DNA from: Petrolisthes cinctipes
Lineage: Eukaryota; Arthropoda; Malacostraca; Decapoda; Porcellanidae
Length of the DNA: 64,000 nt
Direction of reading: 5' to 3'
NCBI GenBank assembly: GCA_033782935.1
Contig: JAWQEG010000003.1
Span: forward strand, 4,166,501 to 4,230,500
Each line of letters opens with the position of its first letter. Within the stretch, counting starts at the first letter, position 1. This document shows, in pieces, positions 63,200 to 64,000 of the stretch. Under the pieces are notes generated by a model, which saw nothing but the letters and a program-made list of their open reading frames with translations, did not search any database and had not been told where the DNA came from. A program made the translations under genes and the position numbers.

Positions 63200-63940
63200 C
63201 TTTTACGTGCCCAAAAGTCGATATGTGCATGCATCTTCTGTACCCGTTTATATTTCAAATTCTGGCCCTAAACACCCGAAAATTCGATATTTTGGGGTCC
63301 CAGAAGCGATCTGTACATGCCTACTCCATGTTAGAGTATTTTCAAAATTCAGGCCCAAAACATGCTGAAAATCGATATTTTTGGTGCCGAAAGTCAATAT
63401 GTGTATGCATCTTCTATACTCGTTTATATCTCAAATTCAGTCTCAAAACACCCGAAAATTCGATATTTTGGGGTCCCAGAAGCGATCTGTACATGCCTAC
63501 TCAGTGCTAGAATGTTTTCAAAATATAGGCTCAAAACATGCTCAAAATCGATATTTTAGGTGCCCAAAAGTCGATATGTGCATGCATCTTCTGTACCCGT
63601 TTATATTTCAAATTCTGGCCCTAAACACCCAAAAATTCGATATTTTGGGGTCCCAGAAGCGATCTGTACATGCCTACTCCGTGTTAGAGTATTTTCAAAA
63701 TTCAGGCCCAAAACATGCTGAAAATCGATATTTTTGGTGCCGAAAGTCAATATGTGTATGCATCTTCTATACTCGTTTATATCTCAAATTCAGTCTCAAA
63801 ACACCCGAAAATTCGATATTTTGGGGTCCCAGAAGCGATCTGTTCATGCCTACTCAGTGCTAGAATGTTTTCAAAATATAGGCTCAAAACATGCTCAAAA
63901 TCGATATTTTAGGTGCCCAAAAGTCGATATGTGCATGCAT
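63200..63940 (+). repeat. Dimeric duplication, period 353 bp, two copies
   Basis: Two L-L dimers at about 63200-63552 and 63553-63940 share TTTATATTTCAAATTCTGG, GGTGCCGAAAGTCAATATG, TTCTATACTCG and ATTCAGTCTCAAAAC at an offset of 353 bp. This is the shortest higher-order period I can delimit. Confidence 0.8.
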
Positions 63941-64000
63941 CTTCTGTACTCGTTTATATCTCAAATACAGGCTCAAAACACCCGAAAATTCGATATTTTG

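Larger units (their letters stand above)
62941..64000 (+). repeat. Satellite DNA array, continuation right of the retroelement
   Basis: The same satellite resumes in the same orientation and in exact phase. The left flank ends in CAGGCTCA and the right flank starts CTCAAAACACCC, so with one CTCA removed they rebuild the normal CAGGCTCAAAACACCC of an L monomer. The block has both S monomers (near 63060) and L monomers, and a local dimer duplication near its end. It runs off the right edge of the window. Confidence 0.97.

Noticed and set aside
1..64000. Telomeric repeats, rRNA or tRNA genes
   Set aside because: No tandem telomere-type hexamers or pentamers and no tRNA or rRNA consensus seen. 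The only tRNA-like sequence is the 14-base primer-binding site.

Overview
The window is eukaryotic, non-genic DNA. Positions 1-55044 and 62941-64000 are one head-to-tail, AT-rich satellite array in a single orientation. It is interrupted once, at 55045-62940, by an LTR retrotransposon of Ty3/Gypsy type lying on the minus strand. I see no tRNA, rRNA, CRISPR array, operon or intact host gene. The retroelement family, the splitting of the satellite into size classes and the nested higher-order repeats fit pericentromeric or other heterochromatic satellite DNA of an animal, perhaps an arthropod or other invertebrate. I cannot name the organism.

Satellite. The long (L) monomer is about 176-177 bp and the short (S) monomer about 147-149 bp. 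Each carries one ATCGAT in its A half. L is itself an ancient dimer of two related half-units of about 89 bp (A) and 88 bp (B). S is L with 29 bp missing from the A half, between two ATAT copies. L-L-S triplets of about 500-502 bp are common. Above that level lie many local duplications with periods of about 353, 622, 1001, 1002, 1006, 1149, 1327, 1475, 1479, 1651, 1828, 2390 and 3333 bp. B halves carry a 15-bp dyad that occurs in two versions whose outer base pair changes on both sides. Dividing length by mean monomer size gives very roughly 330 monomers. The many open frames in the array, up to 465 codons, are repeats of the satellite, kept open because 177 and 147 are both multiples of three. 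I do not annotate them as genes.

Retroelement (7896 bp). Two 607-bp LTRs (TGTAC...GTACA) differ at only three positions by my reading and are flanked by a 4-bp target duplication, CTCA. Removing the element and one CTCA restores an uninterrupted monomer. Read on the minus strand from the right end the order is: LTR, a 14-nt primer-binding site matching the 3' end of tRNA-Leu, a long leader, gag remnant with a zinc-knuckle-like end, protease (DTGA), reverse transcriptase, RNase H, integrase, a 50-bp minisatellite, a possible env-like remnant, LTR. Every coding domain is recognisable, but all are broken by stops and frameshifts. Catalytic residues are changed in reverse transcriptase (YLDD position reads NLND) and integrase (the Glu position reads Lys). 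A dead coding region between nearly identical LTRs suggests that this copy was mobilised in trans as a non-autonomous passenger. LTR gene conversion or assembly error are the alternatives.
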